NCBI GenBank assembly: GCA_018241405.1
Contig: JAFEDY010000012.1
Coordinates: 1-64,000, forward strand
Source: Pseudomonadota bacterium
GTDB taxonomy: Bacteria > Pseudomonadota > Gammaproteobacteria > Burkholderiales > Burkholderiaceae_C
Direction of reading: 5' to 3'
DNA: 64,000 bases
Shown: piece after piece, positions 38,556-47,625 of the stretch
Layout of the letters: the number at the start of each line of letters is the position of its first letter
How positions within the stretch are numbered: the stretch's first letter is position 1
Made by a program: the position numbers and the translations under genes
Notes under the pieces: generated by a model
Told to the model about the DNA's origin: nothing
Database searches by the model: none
What the model saw: only the letters and a program-made list of their open reading frames with translations

Positions 38556-39715
38556 CCCACGCACGACACGGGCCGCTCGCGGGCATACGCGTGGTGGAAT
38601 TTGCCGGCATAGGCCCAGGCCCCATGTGCGGCATGCTGCTCGCCGACATGGGTGCCGAGGTTCTGCTGATCGAACGCCCGCACCCCAGCGACACAGGGCT
38701 GGCACGGCCGCGCAAGTTCGATCTTGCGCATCGCGGCAAACGCTCGCTCACCGTCGATCTCAAGCGGCCCGAGGGCGTGGCACTGTCGCTGGATCTGGTC
38801 ACATGCGCAGACGTGCTGGTTGAGGGCTTTCGGCCCGGCGTGATGGAGCGGCTGGGCCTTGGCCCGGACGTCTGCCTGGCGCGCCGGCCGGCGCTTGTAT
38901 ATGGGCGCGTCACCGGGTTTGGCCAGACCGGGCCGCTGTGCGAGGCCGCGGGGCATGACCTGAACTACATCGCACTGTCGGGCGCACTGCATGCGATAGG
39001 CCGTGCCGATCAAGCACCCACGGCACCACTCAACCTGCTCGGTGACTATGCCGGTGGCGCGATGAGCCTGGCCTGGGGCATTGCCTGCGCCTTGGTAGAG
39101 CGCCACCGTTCGGGCCGCGGCCAGGTCATAGACGCGGCCATGGTCGAAGGCGCTGCGCTGTTGATGACGCCAGCCGTCGGTCTGCAGGCGGCTGGCCTGC
39201 ACAGCGGGCCGCACGGCAGCAACTTGCTCGACGGCGGCGCGCCGCACTACGACGTGTACCGGTGCGCGGATGGCGAGTACCTGGCCTTTGGCGCGATCGA
39301 ACGCAAATTCCGTGCAGCCTTCGCGCAGCGTGCCGGCCTGCCTGCGAATAGCCTGGATGAGCTGGACGACCCCGCCACCTGGATCGCGGCGCGCCAGCGC
39401 CTGAGCACGCTGTTTGCCACGCGCACGCAGGCCGAATGGTGTGCGCTGCTGGAGGACAGCGACGCCTGCGTGACGCCCGTGCTGAGCGCCAACCAGATGG
39501 CCCGCCACCCCCACCTGGCAGCGCGCGGCGTGGTACAGGAGCATGACGGTATTGCACAGCCCGCGCCCGCACCGCGCCTGTCGCGCACGCCAGCCACCAT
39601 CGCGGGCGCACCGCCACGGCCCGGCCAGGGCGGCGGCGCACTGGCCGGCGCCTGGGGCATGGACATGGCGCGGCTGCAGTCCCTGGCCGGCGCGGGCGTG
39701 GTGCGATATGCATAA
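38552..39715 (+). CDS. Probable 2-methylacyl-CoA racemase (AMACR-like member of the CaiB family)
   Basis: 387 residues. CaiB/BaiF fold, but the active-site region reads GRVTGFGQTGPLCEAAGHD followed by LNYIALSGALHAIG, the pattern of alpha-methylacyl-CoA racemases, where the Asp of GHDxNY acts as acid/base. GIRVVEFAGIGPGPMCGMLL and GAEVLLIERP are also AMACR-like. It would epimerise a 2-methyl-branched acyl-CoA, fitting an operon for branched dicarboxylates. A CoA-transfer role cannot be excluded. Start overlaps the previous stop (ATGA). Confidence 0.82.
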   Translation: MTHARHGPLAGIRVVEFAGIGPGPMCGMLLADMGAEVLLIERPHPSDTGLARPRKFDLAHRGKRSLTVDLKRPEGVALSLDLVTCADVLVEGFRPGVMERLGLGPDVCLARRPALVYGRVTGFGQTGPLCEAAGHDLNYIALSGALHAIGRADQAPTAPLNLLGDYAGGAMSLAWGIACALVERHRSGRGQVIDAAMVEGAALLMTPAVGLQAAGLHSGPHGSNLLDGGAPHYDVYRCADGEYLAFGAIERKFRAAFAQRAGLPANSLDELDDPATWIAARQRLSTLFATRTQAEWCALLEDSDACVTPVLSANQMARHPHLAARGVVQEHDGIAQPAPAPRLSRTPATIAGAPPRPGQGGGALAGAWGMDMARLQSLAGAGVVRYA

Positions 39716-39726
39716 AGGAGGATGAA

Positions 39727-40593
39727 ATGCGTTCATTTCTATTCGTGCCAGCCGACAGCCCGCGCAAGATCGCCAAGTCGCTGGACACCGAGGCCGATGC
39801 GCTGATACTTGACCTGGAGGACGCGGTGGCACCACAGCGCAAGGAGGTTGCACGCGCGCTGGCGCGCGAGGCGCTGCAGCGCGAGCGATGCGGCAAGCGG
39901 CTGTTCGTGCGCGTCAATGCCTTTGACACCGGCCTGTTGCCACAGGATCTGGCAGCCGTCATGGCGGTCCGGCCCGATGGCATCGTCCTGCCCAAGTGCG
40001 CTGGCGGCGCCGAGGTGCGGCGCCTGGCGCATATGCTCGACGGCGTCGAAGCCGCCCTGGCCCTGCCGCCCGGAGGCACGCACATCGTGGCCGTCGCCAC
40101 GGAGACCGCACTCGCCGTGCTCTCCATGGCCAGCTACCAGGGCTGCAGCGAACGCCTGTGGGGCCTGATGTGGGGCGCGGAGGATCTGGCGGGGGCCTTG
40201 GACGCCAGTACCAACCGCGATGCTGGGGCCTATCGCAGCCCGTTTCGCCTGGCGCGCGACCTGTGCCTGCTGGGCGCGGCAGCGGCCGGCGTCGTCGCCA
40301 TCGACGCCGTCTTCACCGACGTGAACGACACCGCGGGACTGCGAGCCGAGACCGTGCAGGCGCGCATGGACGGCTTCCAAGCCAAGGCGGCCATACATCC
40401 CGCGCAATGTGTCGCCATCCATGAGGCCCTGACGCCCAGCCCGGCCGAGCAGGCCTGGGCCCGCGCCGCGCTGGACGCGCTGGCGCACAGCGCCGACGGC
40501 GTGGCCCTGCTCGATGGGCGCATGCTCGACCGTCCGCATGAGGTGCAGGCCAGGCGCATCCTGGCGCGCGCCGGCCAACCGGCCGGTGGGTAG
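39727..40593 (+). CDS. CitE-like CoA-ester lyase (HpcH/HpaI family)
   Basis: 288 residues. TIM-barrel lyase of the citryl/citramalyl/malyl-CoA group: FLFVPADSPRKIAKSLDTEA, ILDLEDAVAPQRKEVAR, LFVRVNAFDTG, WGAEDLAGAL and AKAAIHPAQC. The Asp-Glu pair and the later Glu/Asp bind Mg. RipC/Ccl of the itaconate pathway, (S)-citramalyl-CoA lyase, belongs here; it yields acetyl-CoA and pyruvate. A strong GGAGGA lies 4-5 bases before the ATG. Last gene of the operon. Confidence 0.9.
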   Translation: MRSFLFVPADSPRKIAKSLDTEADALILDLEDAVAPQRKEVARALAREALQRERCGKRLFVRVNAFDTGLLPQDLAAVMAVRPDGIVLPKCAGGAEVRRLAHMLDGVEAALALPPGGTHIVAVATETALAVLSMASYQGCSERLWGLMWGAEDLAGALDASTNRDAGAYRSPFRLARDLCLLGAAAAGVVAIDAVFTDVNDTAGLRAETVQARMDGFQAKAAIHPAQCVAIHEALTPSPAEQAWARAALDALAHSADGVALLDGRMLDRPHEVQARRILARAGQPAGG

Positions 40594-40634
40594 ACTCTGC
40601 ACCCATCCGTCATTTCAACAAGGCAGGTGTATTC

Positions 40635-41372
40635 GTGGACGTGCGGCAGGTTGCTAATGTTTTGGAGCTGATTGAATTTTTTGCCGATCGCGGACGTGCT
40701 GCAACCCTGGCCGAGATCTCGCGGCATTTCGGCTGGCCGCGCTCGAGCACTTTCAACCTGCTGGGCACTTTGGTCAACCGCGGCTACCTGTACGAGCCCC
40801 GCGCGCGCGACGGCTACTACCCCTCGCCACGCTGGGCGCAGCTGATCGACCGCATAGAGCGCGCCGCGCCCATCCCCGCCCGCCTGCATGAGTTGCTGCG
40901 GGTCTTGTGGCAGAAGACCGGCGAGACCGTGGTGCTTGCGGCCATCAGCGGCCGGCACGCCTTGTTCATAGACACCATCGAGTCGCCGCATGCCGTGCGC
41001 TACAGCGCCGCCATAGGCAAGATGGTGCCGCTGCATGTCACGGCCACGGGCCGGGCGCTGCTGTCGCTACTACCCGACGCAGAGCGTCTTAGCCTGCTGT
41101 GCAAGGCGCAGTTCGAGCGCCACACCCCCAGCACGCTGCTGAGCGTAGAGGCTGTGGAAGAGGAGATCGCACAGTCACGCCGGCGCGGCTGGTTCGAAAG
41201 CGCAGCCGAATTCACGCCCGATCTGGGTGGCGTCGCCATCCCGCTGCCGCTGCAGGCCAGGCAGCTGGCCGTGCTGGTGGCGGGCCCCATATTCCGGGTC
41301 CAGCCCAACTACACGACCATCGCCGCACTGATGCAAGAGGAAATTGCACGCCATACCGGCGATGGCGAATGA
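40635..41372 (+). CDS. IclR-family transcriptional regulator
   Basis: 245 residues. N-terminal winged helix (LAEISRHFGWPRSSTFNLLG and LVNRGYLYE) and the C-terminal IclR effector domain (VLAAISGRHALFIDTIESPH, LHVTATGRALLSLLP). GTG start at 40635 after an AAGGCAGG ribosome-binding site. It follows the CitE-like gene by 41 bases on the same strand and probably controls the 35493-40593 operon and the divergent acyl-CoA dehydrogenase, perhaps through the palindromes at 35393 and 35484. Confidence 0.9.
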   Translation: MDVRQVANVLELIEFFADRGRAATLAEISRHFGWPRSSTFNLLGTLVNRGYLYEPRARDGYYPSPRWAQLIDRIERAAPIPARLHELLRVLWQKTGETVVLAAISGRHALFIDTIESPHAVRYSAAIGKMVPLHVTATGRALLSLLPDAERLSLLCKAQFERHTPSTLLSVEAVEEEIAQSRRRGWFESAAEFTPDLGGVAIPLPLQARQLAVLVAGPIFRVQPNYTTIAALMQEEIARHTGDGE

Positions 41373-41495
41373 TTTTCCAGCGGCCGATGGCGATGCCAAT
41401 CAAGCGATCGCAGTCAGCACATCCGCGTTTTCCCTAGCCGCGCACAACAGCCTTTGCAAGCCTGTGCTCAGCTCGCGGGGGCATTATGTTTGACC

Positions 41496-42257
41496 ATGAG
41501 AATCGCCCTGCTCTCCGACATCCACGCCAATCTGCAGGCCCTGGAGGCCTGCCTCGAACATGCCCACACCCAGGGTGCTCAGCAACTCGCCCTGCTCGGT
41601 GACCTGGTCGGCTATGGCGCCGACCCGGCGCCGGTGCTTGACCGGCTGATGCACCTGGTGACCGACGAAGGCGCGCTGTGCGTGCGCGGCAACCATGACG
41701 CGGCGGCCGTTACCCCGCCCGCCGGGGCCCAGACCCTGGGCGAGCAGAGCGCGCAGTGGACGCTGCCACGCCTGACTGCCGAGCACCGCGCCTTCCTCGC
41801 CGGCCTGCCGCTGACGGTGCGCCTGGGGCCGGATGCGCTGCTGGTGCACGCCAGCGCCGACGGCCCAGAGCGCTGGCACTACATCACCGACGGCAACGCC
41901 GCCGAGCGCTCCATGGCTGCGGCCACCCGCATCGACCCGGCGATACGCTACGTGTTCAGCGGCCATGTGCACGAGCAGGCGCTGTACTTCCTCACGCCCA
42001 CGGCCAAGCTGATGCGCTTCAACCCGCAACCGGGCGTGTCCGTGCCCGTGCCGCCGCACCGGCAGTGGCTGGCCATCGTGGGCTCGTGCGGCCAGCCGCG
42101 TGACGGCGACACGCGGGCGATGTATGCGTTGTTCGATGCCGGCGCGGCCACCCTCACCTTTCACCGCGTGGCCTACGACCACATGGCGGCCGCGGCCGCC
42201 GTGCGTGCCGGCGGCCTGCCGGACTTCTTTGCCGAGCGGCTGGAGAAGGGCCGATGA
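41496..42257 (+). CDS. Metallophosphoesterase (calcineurin-like)
   Basis: 253 residues. All binuclear metal motifs are present: SDIHAN, GDLVGYG, GNHDA, LLVHASADG and FSGHVHEQAL. Cytoplasmic phosphoesterase; similar proteins remove phosphate from proteins or small molecules. The stop overlaps the start of a serine/threonine kinase gene by ATGA (42254-42257), so kinase and phosphatase are made together. The frame is open back to 41454, but homology begins at MRIALLSDIH. Confidence 0.9.
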   Translation: MRIALLSDIHANLQALEACLEHAHTQGAQQLALLGDLVGYGADPAPVLDRLMHLVTDEGALCVRGNHDAAAVTPPAGAQTLGEQSAQWTLPRLTAEHRAFLAGLPLTVRLGPDALLVHASADGPERWHYITDGNAAERSMAAATRIDPAIRYVFSGHVHEQALYFLTPTAKLMRFNPQPGVSVPVPPHRQWLAIVGSCGQPRDGDTRAMYALFDAGAATLTFHRVAYDHMAAAAAVRAGGLPDFFAERLEKGR

Positions 42258-43705
42258 AACTGCTCGCGCCCGGCACCGAGGTTGACGGCTTCGTGGTGCA
42301 CGAGTGCATACACGCGGGCGGCATGGCCCATATCTACCGCGTGGGCTACGCCAACGCCGCGCGCAACCCGGGCTTCGACCTGGCGATGAAGATCCCGCGC
42401 ATGACGGCGGGCGACGGGGGCGAGAACATCGTCAGCTTCGAGGTCGAGCTGACCATACTGCCCACGCTGACGGGCCACCACGCGCCGCGCTTCGTGGCCG
42501 CGGGCGACCTGATGCGCCTGCCCTACCTGGTCATGGAATATGTGCATGGCGACACGCTGCAGCACTGGCTGGACCGGCACCCGCCCGAGGACCACGCGGC
42601 GCGCAGCTTTGAGGCCATCGCCCGCATGGGCAGCGCGACGGCGATTGCGGCGCACAGCATCCACCAGCAGAACGTCTGCCACCTCGATCTCAAGCCCGCC
42701 AACGTGCTGCTGCGGCCCGATGGCAGCGTGGTGCTGCTGGATTTCGGCCTGTCCTGCCACGCCCACTACCCCGACCTGCTGGCCGAGGAGCTGCGCAAGG
42801 CCGTGGGCTCGCCCACCTGGATCGCGCCCGAGCAGGTGGTGGGCGTGCGCGGCGATCTGCGCAGCGACATCTTCGCCATCGGCGTCATGCTCTACGAGAT
42901 GGCCACGGGCGAGCTGCCCTTCGGCTCGCCCGGCACCCAGGGTGGCCTGCGCCAGCGCCTGTGGATGACGCCCGCGCCGCCGCGCCAGCACCGGCCCGAT
43001 CTGCCCGAGTGGCTGCAGGAGGTCATCCTGCGCTGCCTGGAGCCCGAGGCCGCGCAGCGCTACCCCTCGGCCGCGCATTTGGCCTTCGACCTGGCGAATC
43101 CCGACCAGGTGCCCATCACCGAGCGCGGGCGGCGCCTGCGCGGGCCGGGCCTCAGGACGCATTTCAAGCGCTGGATCAAGGCCGCGGGCATGCACTACCA
43201 GCCCAGCCCGCTGCCCACGCGCCAGATCGAGGAAGTGCCCATCCTCATGGTGGCCGTGCCGCACGACGACGTGACGGATGCCACGCTGTACTCGCTGCGC
43301 GAGGCCGCCGCGCGCTCGCTGGGCATACGCCCGGGCGCGCGCCTGGCCTGCGTGTCGGTGATCAAGCCCTCGGCCAGCAGCACGTCGGACAGCACGCGCA
43401 GCGAAACCATGCTGCAGCGCCAGCACCTGGCACGCCTCAAGCAATGGGCCGCGGGGCTGGATCTGTCGCGCCACAGCGCCAGCTACCATGTGCTGGAGGC
43501 CGGCGACGTGGCCCAGGCCCTGGTGCGTTTTGCCGAGGCCAACCGCGTCAGCATGATGATCCTGGGCGCCGCCACGCATGGCCTGCAGCTGCAGCGCTTC
43601 ATCGACACCGTGCCGATCCGCGTGGCGCGCGACGCGCCCTGCACGGTCATCCTGGTCAAGCAGCAGCTGCCGTTTGAACTGCTGCACGCAAAACCCCACC
43701 CGTGA
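42254..43705 (+). CDS. Serine/threonine protein kinase fused to a universal-stress-protein domain
   Basis: 483 residues. Residues 1-270 are a Hanks-type kinase: Gly-rich loop IHAGGMAHIYRV, ATP Lys46 in DLAMKIPR, catalytic loop HLDLKPAN (143-150, catalytic Asp145), LDFGLS, and GSPTWIAPEQ. After a linker, residues about 325-475 form a UspA-like domain (VPILMVAVPHDDVTDATLYS, LGAATHGLQLQRFIDTVPIR and APCTVILVKQ), which lacks a clear G2xG9xGST ATP motif. No membrane segment. Coupled to the phosphatase upstream, suggesting reversible phosphorylation linked to stress or nucleotide sensing. Confidence 0.88.
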   Translation: MKLLAPGTEVDGFVVHECIHAGGMAHIYRVGYANAARNPGFDLAMKIPRMTAGDGGENIVSFEVELTILPTLTGHHAPRFVAAGDLMRLPYLVMEYVHGDTLQHWLDRHPPEDHAARSFEAIARMGSATAIAAHSIHQQNVCHLDLKPANVLLRPDGSVVLLDFGLSCHAHYPDLLAEELRKAVGSPTWIAPEQVVGVRGDLRSDIFAIGVMLYEMATGELPFGSPGTQGGLRQRLWMTPAPPRQHRPDLPEWLQEVILRCLEPEAAQRYPSAAHLAFDLANPDQVPITERGRRLRGPGLRTHFKRWIKAAGMHYQPSPLPTRQIEEVPILMVAVPHDDVTDATLYSLREAAARSLGIRPGARLACVSVIKPSASSTSDSTRSETMLQRQHLARLKQWAAGLDLSRHSASYHVLEAGDVAQALVRFAEANRVSMMILGAATHGLQLQRFIDTVPIRVARDAPCTVILVKQQLPFELLHAKPHP

Positions 43706-43884
43706 GCAGAAGACGCGAAGTCCAGGTGATCGCGACATAGGCATGCATGCCCCAAGCGTGCAACCCATTGGGCACAATATGTAACTTTAGTGAAAGTACT
43801 TAATGGCAAAGTAAAGTCTGCGCCAGTTGACCACTGGTGTGGCCGCGCTTGACGCGGTCGTTGCAACCATTCCAACACCCACCC

Positions 43885-44328
43885 ATGAAATACTGCCGCT
43901 TTCTCATTTTGACCGGTGCAATTGCCCTGACTACCGGCTGCTCTAGCATCACCCAAAGCGACATGCAAACGGTCTCGTTGACTACCTCCTACCAGGGCAC
44001 ACCTGTTGAAGCAGCATGCAAGCTATCCAACGACAGGGGAACCTGGGACGCGACATCGCCTAACAACGTCGCCGTTCGCAAATCGGGCGAAGACCTCAAC
44101 ATCACCTGCAAAAAGGAAGGCATGCCAGACGGCCTGCTGAAAGCCATCTCACGTGCCGCGGGCTCGATGTTCGGCAACATCATCTTTGGGGGCGGCATCG
44201 GTGCCATCATCGACCACAGCAAAGGCACGGGTTACGACTATCCGAACCAGTTACCAGTGAAGATGGGTGAGGCCACTGTCGTCGACAAAAGGAATGAAAA
44301 CGCCACAAAAACGGCCGCCAATCCCTGA
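43885..44328 (+). CDS. Small uncharacterised lipoprotein
   Basis: 147 residues from the ATG at 43885. A type II signal peptide with lipobox LTTGC (near residue 18) predicts membrane anchoring. The mature part has two further cysteines and a Gly-rich hydrophobic stretch SMFGNIIFGGGIGAIIDHSK that may insert in a membrane. This resembles small outer-membrane lipoproteins of unknown function. The 180-base leader is AT-richer than its surroundings and probably holds a promoter. Codon use looks less GC-biased than that of neighbouring genes. Confidence 0.75.
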   Translation: MKYCRFLILTGAIALTTGCSSITQSDMQTVSLTTSYQGTPVEAACKLSNDRGTWDATSPNNVAVRKSGEDLNITCKKEGMPDGLLKAISRAAGSMFGNIIFGGGIGAIIDHSKGTGYDYPNQLPVKMGEATVVDKRNENATKTAANP

Positions 44329-44431
44329 GACGGTTGAAACACCTGAGTAAGTCGTCCAGTGGATTCATCCGCGCGCAGACCGCTTCGCCCATCAATATTG
44401 GAGTTGGCGTCTCCCCGACAATGGGCGCACT

Positions 44432-45472
44432 ATGACGACAGCCCCCGCCGAAAGCGATCGCGCTCCCTACGCCTCCCTCACACCCGACCTGGTGCTGGAC
44501 TCCCTGGCCAGTGTGGGCCTGTACGGCGACGGCCGGCTGATGGCCCTGGGCTCGTACGAAAACCGCGTCTACCAGGCCACGCTGGAGGACGGCAGCCGCG
44601 TGGTCGCCAAGTTCTACCGCCCCGGGCGCTGGAGCCAGGCGCAGATCCTGGAGGAACACACCTTCGCCGCCGAACTGGCCGGGGCCGAGGTGCCCGTGGT
44701 CGCCCCGCTGATCCTGCAGGGCCGCAGCCTGCACCACCACGCGGGCTTTGACTTTGCCGTCAGCCCCTGGCGCGGCGGGCGCCAGCCCGAGCTGGACGAC
44801 TTCGAGGTGCTGGAATGGCTGGGCCGGTATCTGGCGCGCATCCACAACGTGGGGGCGACCCGGCCCTTTGTAGAGCGCCCACGGCTCGACCGGCAGAGCT
44901 TCGGCCAGGAGCCGCGCGACTGGCTGCTGGGCGCGCAAATCATCCCCCTGGACCAGCAGTCCGCCTGGCGCAGTGCCTGCGATGAAGCTCTTGAATTGAT
45001 AGCTGCCAGCGCTCAACCATCAAGCGCTGCAGGCCCATTTGGCTTGAAAGACGCGATCACCATCCGCCTGCACGGCGACTGCCACCCAGGCAATGTGCTG
45101 TGGACGCCCGTCGATGACGCCGGCCACGGCGGCCCGCATTTCGTGGACCTGGACGACGCCCGCATGGGCCCGGCCGTGCAGGACCTGTGGATGCTGCTGT
45201 CGGGCGACCGGCGCCAGCGCCAGCTGCAGTTGTCCACCCTGCTCGACGGCTACGAGCAGCTGCGCGCCTTCGACCGGCGCGAGTTGGCCCTCATCGAGCC
45301 GCTGCGCACCCTGCGCCTGATCCACTACAGCGCCTGGCTGGCGCGCCGCTGGGCCGACCCGATCTTTCCGCACAACTTCCCGTGGTTCGGCAGCAGCGAC
45401 TACTGGCGCGGCCAGGTGGACATGCTGCGCGAGCAGATCGAGGCGATGGGGGATGAGCCGCTGGTGGGGTGA
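44432..45472 (+). CDS. srkA: Stress response kinase A (YihE/RdoA type)
   Basis: 346 residues. Cytoplasmic Ser/Thr kinase of the choline-kinase fold that protects cells under stress. LGSYENRVYQATLEDGSRVV and AKFYRPGRWS form the N-lobe; RLHGDCHPGNVLW is the catalytic loop and FVDLDDARMGPAVQDLW the metal-binding motif. A copy of the dispersed repeat (44988-45050) is translated in frame just before the catalytic loop, adding about 20 residues (around IAASAQPSSAAGPFG) absent from E. coli SrkA as I remember it. Confidence 0.9.
   Translation: MTTAPAESDRAPYASLTPDLVLDSLASVGLYGDGRLMALGSYENRVYQATLEDGSRVVAKFYRPGRWSQAQILEEHTFAAELAGAEVPVVAPLILQGRSLHHHAGFDFAVSPWRGGRQPELDDFEVLEWLGRYLARIHNVGATRPFVERPRLDRQSFGQEPRDWLLGAQIIPLDQQSAWRSACDEALELIAASAQPSSAAGPFGLKDAITIRLHGDCHPGNVLWTPVDDAGHGGPHFVDLDDARMGPAVQDLWMLLSGDRRQRQLQLSTLLDGYEQLRAFDRRELALIEPLRTLRLIHYSAWLARRWADPIFPHNFPWFGSSDYWRGQVDMLREQIEAMGDEPLVG
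44988..45050 (+). repeat. Dispersed palindromic repeat, copy inside the srkA frame
   Basis: TTGATAGCTGCCAGCGCT followed by CAACCATCAAGCGCTG and a GGCCCATTTGG tail. CAGCGCT (45007-45013) pairs with AGCGCTG (45023-45029). It is the best-preserved copy in the window and is read through in frame. Confidence 0.7.
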
Positions 45473-45562
45473 GAACCGGGAGCATCTGCGCCCCCATGGC
45501 CGCGCAAGCCCTCATCTGCATGGGCGCGCCGCCAGCCTAAGGCGCATGGCGGCAGCGCATCC

Positions 45563-46588
45563 CTAACCGGCCCCTGGTCCCTGCGCCTGCACGCGTCGCC
45601 AAGCAGCCGGAGGCAGTCCGGTCGCACGCTTGAAAGCGCGTGCGAACGCCGCCTCGGACTCGTATCCCACGTCGACAGCCACGGAAGCCACATTGGCGTC
45701 GCTCTCGCGCAGCAGACGCGCGCCACACTGCATGCGCCAGTTGGTCAGGTACTGCATGGGCGCCAGGCCGGTCAGCAACACGAAGCGCTCGTGCAAGGCC
45801 GAGCGCGAGAGACCGACGCGATGCCCCATGTCTTCCAACGTCCATGGGTGCGCGGGCTCAGCATGCATCAGGCCAATCGCCCGTCCCACCTGGCGGTCAC
45901 GCAGAGCACCAAGCCAGCCTTGCGACGCGGCCGGCAGCGAATCGAGATAGCGCCGTGCGCCATCGACAAACACCATCTCGCTCACGCGCTGCAACAGCGC
46001 GCTACCGCCGGGACGCCGCTCGCCGGTCTCGGTGGCGGCATGCTCGAGTATCGGCGCCACCCACGCGCCAACACCATCGGCAGGCAGGTGCAGCATCCGG
46101 GGCAACGCATCGATCAAGGGATTGAAGGGCTTGAGGTCGCAGGCGATGAAACCACACAGGATGACCGTGCTGGTTTCCTCGGGCGGCAAGCCCGATCCCG
46201 CCGCGAACATGCCGCCCCGGTAGCTGATCGGGATGGGCTTGGGGTCGTCGCGCATGCGAAACAGCCAGTCGCCCTCGGCCGCCTTCTCGTCGGCTGGAGC
46301 CACGCCAGGCGCGCTCGAAACCACGTGCTTGTCGCCGTGCGGCAGCATCACGATTTCACCCTCGTGCATGGGCATCGGCGGCTCGCCATCGACCGCGATC
46401 CACCCCTGGCCCTTGATGAACATGTGGTACTCGATCACGTGTTCGGCACCCGGCATCACCGCCGGCCCCAACTCCCATGAGGGAGGCGCCAGCGCCGCCC
46501 ACTCGTCGCGGCAACTGACATGGAAGAAGACCGACCCTCGCAGCCGCACGCTGCGCAGCACGTCGGACAAGGGATCAAGCGTGGTCAT
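45563..46588 (-). CDS. AraC-family regulator with cupin sensor
   Basis: 341 residues. The N-terminal cupin-like domain (about 20-200; HMFIKGQGWIAVDGEPPMPM, GEIVMLPHGDKHVV) probably binds an effector. The C-terminal AraC DNA-binding domain has two helix-turn-helix motifs: TLEDMGHRVGLSRSALHERF and ASVAVDVGYESEAAFARAFK. AAGGAG lies 6 bases before the ATG at 46588; longer starts are rejected. Divergent from the methyltransferase gene at 46729, so it likely controls that cluster. Confidence 0.9.
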   Translation of the reverse strand: MTTLDPLSDVLRSVRLRGSVFFHVSCRDEWAALAPPSWELGPAVMPGAEHVIEYHMFIKGQGWIAVDGEPPMPMHEGEIVMLPHGDKHVVSSAPGVAPADEKAAEGDWLFRMRDDPKPIPISYRGGMFAAGSGLPPEETSTVILCGFIACDLKPFNPLIDALPRMLHLPADGVGAWVAPILEHAATETGERRPGGSALLQRVSEMVFVDGARRYLDSLPAASQGWLGALRDRQVGRAIGLMHAEPAHPWTLEDMGHRVGLSRSALHERFVLLTGLAPMQYLTNWRMQCGARLLRESDANVASVAVDVGYESEAAFARAFKRATGLPPAAWRRVQAQGPGAG

Positions 46589-46728
46589 CGGAGCTCCTTG
46601 GCGCATCGGCGGACGTTGGAGCAAAGGATCAGGACAACAGGCGAAGCGCCTAACGCAGGGCGAGGGAATCATCTGCACACCGACCAACGATGTGTCGGCA
46701 CCTCAACCACCCTAGGGATTCAGACACC

Positions 46729-47550
46729 ATGACCATCACCTCCGCAACGCCAGATTATGCAGCGATCAAACAGCGCCAGCAGGCCACCTGGGCCAGCGGC
46801 GATTACACCGTCGTTGGCACTACCCTGCAGATCGTCGGTGAAACCCTCGCCGAGGCGGCCGACATACGGGCCGACGAGCGCGTGCTCGACGTGGCCGCCG
46901 GGAACGGCAACGCCACGCTGGCCGCGGCACGACGCTATGCCCGCGTGACCTCCACCGACTACGTTCCGCAGCTGCTGGACAAGGGACGCCGACGCGCCGA
47001 AGCCGAAGGGCTCGATGTCCGCTACCAGGCCGCCGATGCCGAGGCGCTGCCCTTCGAGGCCGCCAGCTTCGATGTCGTGATGTCCACCTTCGGCGTGATG
47101 TTCTCACCCGACCAGGCCACTGCCGCGCGCGAAATACTGCGCGTGGTACGCCCTGGTGGACGAATCGCCATGGCCAACTGGACGCCCGAAGGCGCCATCG
47201 GACGCCTGTTCAAGACCATAGGCGCCCATGTCGCTCCGCCCGCGGGCGTGAAGTCACCGGCCCTGTGGGGGACCGAGGCCCACCTCGTCTCCCTGTTCGG
47301 CCCCCGGGCGCGCCACCTGCACATAGAGCGCAAGATGTTCTGCTTCCGGTACCGTTCCGCCGCGCACTTCCTGCAGGTGTTTCGCGACTACTACGGCCCC
47401 ACGCACAGGGCATTTGCCGCGCTCGATGCCACCGGCCAGGCAGCGCTGGAGCGCGACATTCTGGCGCTGCTGAACGAGCTGGACGTCGGCCAGGGTCGTG
47501 GCCTCGTGGTGCCCAGCGAGTACGCCGAGATCGTGATCACGGTGGCGTGA
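46729..47550 (+). CDS. SAM-dependent methyltransferase (class I)
   Basis: 273 residues. Rossmann-type methyltransferase: motif I VLDVAAGNGNATLAAARRY, the acidic strand TSTDYVPQLLDKG, YQAADAEALPFEAASFDVVM, and VVRPGGRIAMANWTPEG. Resembles small-molecule (ubiquinone/menaquinone-type) methyltransferases, but the substrate is unknown. The first ATG at 46729 is followed by homology within 20 residues. First gene of the cluster that includes DUF1127 and a haloperoxidase-like gene. Confidence 0.88.
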   Translation: MTITSATPDYAAIKQRQQATWASGDYTVVGTTLQIVGETLAEAADIRADERVLDVAAGNGNATLAAARRYARVTSTDYVPQLLDKGRRRAEAEGLDVRYQAADAEALPFEAASFDVVMSTFGVMFSPDQATAAREILRVVRPGGRIAMANWTPEGAIGRLFKTIGAHVAPPAGVKSPALWGTEAHLVSLFGPRARHLHIERKMFCFRYRSAAHFLQVFRDYYGPTHRAFAALDATGQAALERDILALLNELDVGQGRGLVVPSEYAEIVITVA

Positions 47551-47625
47551 GGCAGCAATGCGCCGCATCCATGCGACCCCGGCGCGCGGCTGCGCGCGTC
47601 CACCACACACCACCGAGGAAACGTC

